Part shown: positions 62,424 to 64,000 of the stretch, piece after piece
Position numbering within the stretch: the stretch's first letter is position 1
How the letters are laid out: every line of letters starts with the position of its first letter
Assembly: GCF_016735685.1 (NCBI RefSeq)
Contig: NZ_JAERRA010000001.1
Span: forward strand, 124,001-188,000
Length of the DNA stretch: 64,000 bases
Source: Piscinibacter lacus
GTDB taxonomy: Bacteria; Pseudomonadota; Gammaproteobacteria; Burkholderiales; Burkholderiaceae_C
Reading direction: 5' to 3'
The notes under the pieces: model-generated
Told to the model about the DNA's origin: nothing
Seen by the model: only the letters and a program-made list of their open reading frames with translations
The model's database searches: none
Translations under genes and position numbers: made by a program

Positions 62424-63103
62424 CAGTTGGCTCCCTTCGAGGGCTTGGCCTTGACGGCCGGACTCACGGTCACGAAGCCACCCTTGGCGCCCGGCACCGC
62501 ACCCTTGACCAGCAGGAGCTGGCGAGCCTCGTCGACGCGCACGACATCGAGGTTCTGGGTGGTGACAGTCTCGTCACCCATGTGGCCGGTCATCTTCTTG
62601 CCCGGGAAGACGCGGCCCGGGTCCTGGGCCATCGAGATCGAGCCCGGGACATTGTGCGAACGCGAGTTGCCGTGCGAAGCGCGCTGCGAACCGAAGTTGT
62701 GGCGCTTGATCGTGCCGGCAAAGCCTTTGCCGATCGACGTGCCCTGCACGTCGACTTGCTGCCCTTCGGCAAACAAGCTGGCGGGCACCACGGCGCCGGG
62801 GGCATAGCCAGCGGCGACGTCGGCGGGGACGCGGAATTCCTTGAGGATCTCGCCGGCCTGCACGCCGGCCTTGGCCAGGTGACCTGCTTCGGGCTTGGTC
62901 ACGCGGGACGCGCGGCGCTGACCGTAGGTCAGCTGCAGCGCGGAGTAGCCATCGACCTGTTCGGTCTTGACCTGGGTCACGCGGTTGTTCGACACATCGA
63001 GCACCGTCACGGGCACGGCATCGCCGTCGCTCGTGAAGATGCGCATCATGCCGACCTTGCGGCCCAGCAAACCGAGGCGATGGCCCGGATTGGCTGTCGT
63101 CAT
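62423..63103 (-). CDS. rplC: 50S ribosomal protein L3
   Basis: This 226-residue protein is counted from ATG 63103, preceded by GGAGAA. It has [28 protein letters not shown], the [33 protein letters not shown] loop and [15 protein letters not shown] candidate promoter lies about 170 bases upstream, in the gap after rpsJ. Confidence 0.98.
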   Translation of the reverse strand: MTTANPGHRLGLLGRKVGMMRIFTSDGDAVPVTVLDVSNNRVTQVKTEQVDGYSALQLTYGQRRASRVTKPEAGHLAKAGVQAGEILKEFRVPADVAAGYAPGAVVPASLFAEGQQVDVQGTSIGKGFAGTIKRHNFGSQRASHGNSRSHNVPGSISMAQDPGRVFPGKKMTGHMGDETVTTQNLDVVRVDEARQLLLVKGAVPGAKGGFVTVSPAVKAKPSKGAN

Positions 63104-63276
63104 GAAGTTCTCCAGCCTCGTTGGGAGGCCTTGTTTCACCGACCCGGCATCGATTGGCCGGGCTTGAATGCCGCGCTTCCCGTCTTCAACCCACCCCCGG
63201 CCTGAACCTGGGGCGCGCAGCCTCTGGAAGAGCGCGAACGCCAGCCACCCGGGGGCAGCTGGCGCAAAAGCTTGCG

Positions 63277-63305
63277 AGTATAGCGACTCGCGGCACGCTC
63301 AGCAA
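63277..63305 (-). promoter_or_regulatory. Candidate sigma70 promoter between rpsJ and rplC
   Basis: On the minus strand TTGCTG (63300-63305) is followed after 17 bases by TATACT (63277-63282). The -10 is 5/6, the -35 4/6 and the spacer ideal. It lies in the unusually long 224-base gap 63104-63327. A short GC hairpin directly after the rpsJ stop precedes it, but it has no T-run. Confidence 0.6.
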
Positions 63306-63327
63306 TCTGCGGCCGCGAGGCCGCGGC

Positions 63328-63639
63328 TTACTGCAGCTTGATCTCGACGTCGACGCCCGCGGGCAGGTCGAGCTTCATCAGCGCGTCGACCGTCTTGTCG
63401 GTCGGGTCGACGATGTCCATCAGGCGCTGGTGGGTGCGGATCTCGAACTGGTCGCGGCTGGTCTTGTTGACGTGCGGCGAGCGCAGGATGTCGAAGCGCT
63501 GCATGCGGGTTGGCAGGGGCACCGGGCCCTTGACGATGGCGCCGGTGCGCTTGGCGGTCTCGACGATCTCCTGGGCCGACTGGTCGATCAGCTTGTAGTC
63601 AAAGGCCTTCAGGCGGATGCGGATCTTCTGTTTTTGCAT
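63328..63639 (-). CDS. rpsJ: 30S ribosomal protein S10
   Basis: This 103-residue protein from ATG 63639 begins [26 protein letters not shown] and has [33 protein letters not shown]. Exact usual length. It lies 70 bases after tuf. Confidence 0.98.
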   Translation of the reverse strand: MQKQKIRIRLKAFDYKLIDQSAQEIVETAKRTGAIVKGPVPLPTRMQRFDILRSPHVNKTSRDQFEIRTHQRLMDIVDPTDKTVDALMKLDLPAGVDVEIKLQ

Positions 63640-63709
63640 GACGTTTCTTCCTTGAAAAGAGCGATGAGGCCGCCCGGCCCGCACAGGGCGGCGGGCGGCA
63701 GGTCATGCA

Positions 63710-64000
<291 letters not shown>

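Overview
The window is very GC-rich and densely coded. It reads as a chromosomal segment of a Burkholderiales betaproteobacterium, probably from the Rubrivivax/Leptothrix/Roseateles neighbourhood. That placement is inferred from protein style, GTG/TTG start use and ribosomal gene order, not from any search. No tRNA, rRNA, insertion sequence, integrase or CRISPR array was seen, and no gap between genes exceeds 300 bases.

Positions 1-33831 hold a type VI secretion system (T6SS), almost entirely on the minus strand. In transcription order it runs tssA, tssB, tssC, three different hcp-family genes, a zinc-ribbon protein, tagJ, tssE, tssF, tssG, clpV, vgrG, a DUF4123 chaperone and two unrecognised proteins. 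It is then interrupted by a plus-strand Ala/Gln-rich gene. It continues with tagH (FHA), a PP2C phosphatase, a DUF4280 PAAR-like protein, tssK, tssL with an OmpA-like domain, tssM, tagF and a fused TssB/TssC-like protein. A Ser/Thr kinase with a C-terminal DUF4384-like domain, truncated by the left edge, closes the group. Kinase, phosphatase, FHA protein and TagF together form the known post-translational (threonine phosphorylation) switch of such systems. No tssJ lipoprotein gene was found. A plus-strand gene for a Cys-less pentameric ligand-gated ion channel homologue sits between the kinase and the rest.

Positions 34092-47856 are on the plus strand. A membrane-anchored putative HELSH metallopeptidase comes first. 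A tight four-gene unit follows: an OmpA-family lipid-free periplasmic protein, a TpsB/ShlB outer-membrane transporter, a 2919-residue TpsA exoprotein with about 22 tandem repeats, and an exported caspase-family protease. Two of the three junctions are 4-base GTGA overlaps. This adhesin-caspase unit is the most unusual system in the window.

Positions 48020-64000, on the minus strand, are the ribosomal super-cluster: tuf (partial), rpsJ, rplC-rplD-rplW-rplB-rpsS-rplV-rpsC-rplP-rpmC-rpsQ, then a peroxiredoxin gene, then rplN through secY, infA, rpmJ, rpsM, rpsK, rpsD, rpoA and rplQ. A terminator follows rpsQ, a strong sigma70-type promoter precedes rplN and a terminator follows rplQ. The peroxiredoxin therefore lies exactly at the S10/spc operon boundary.
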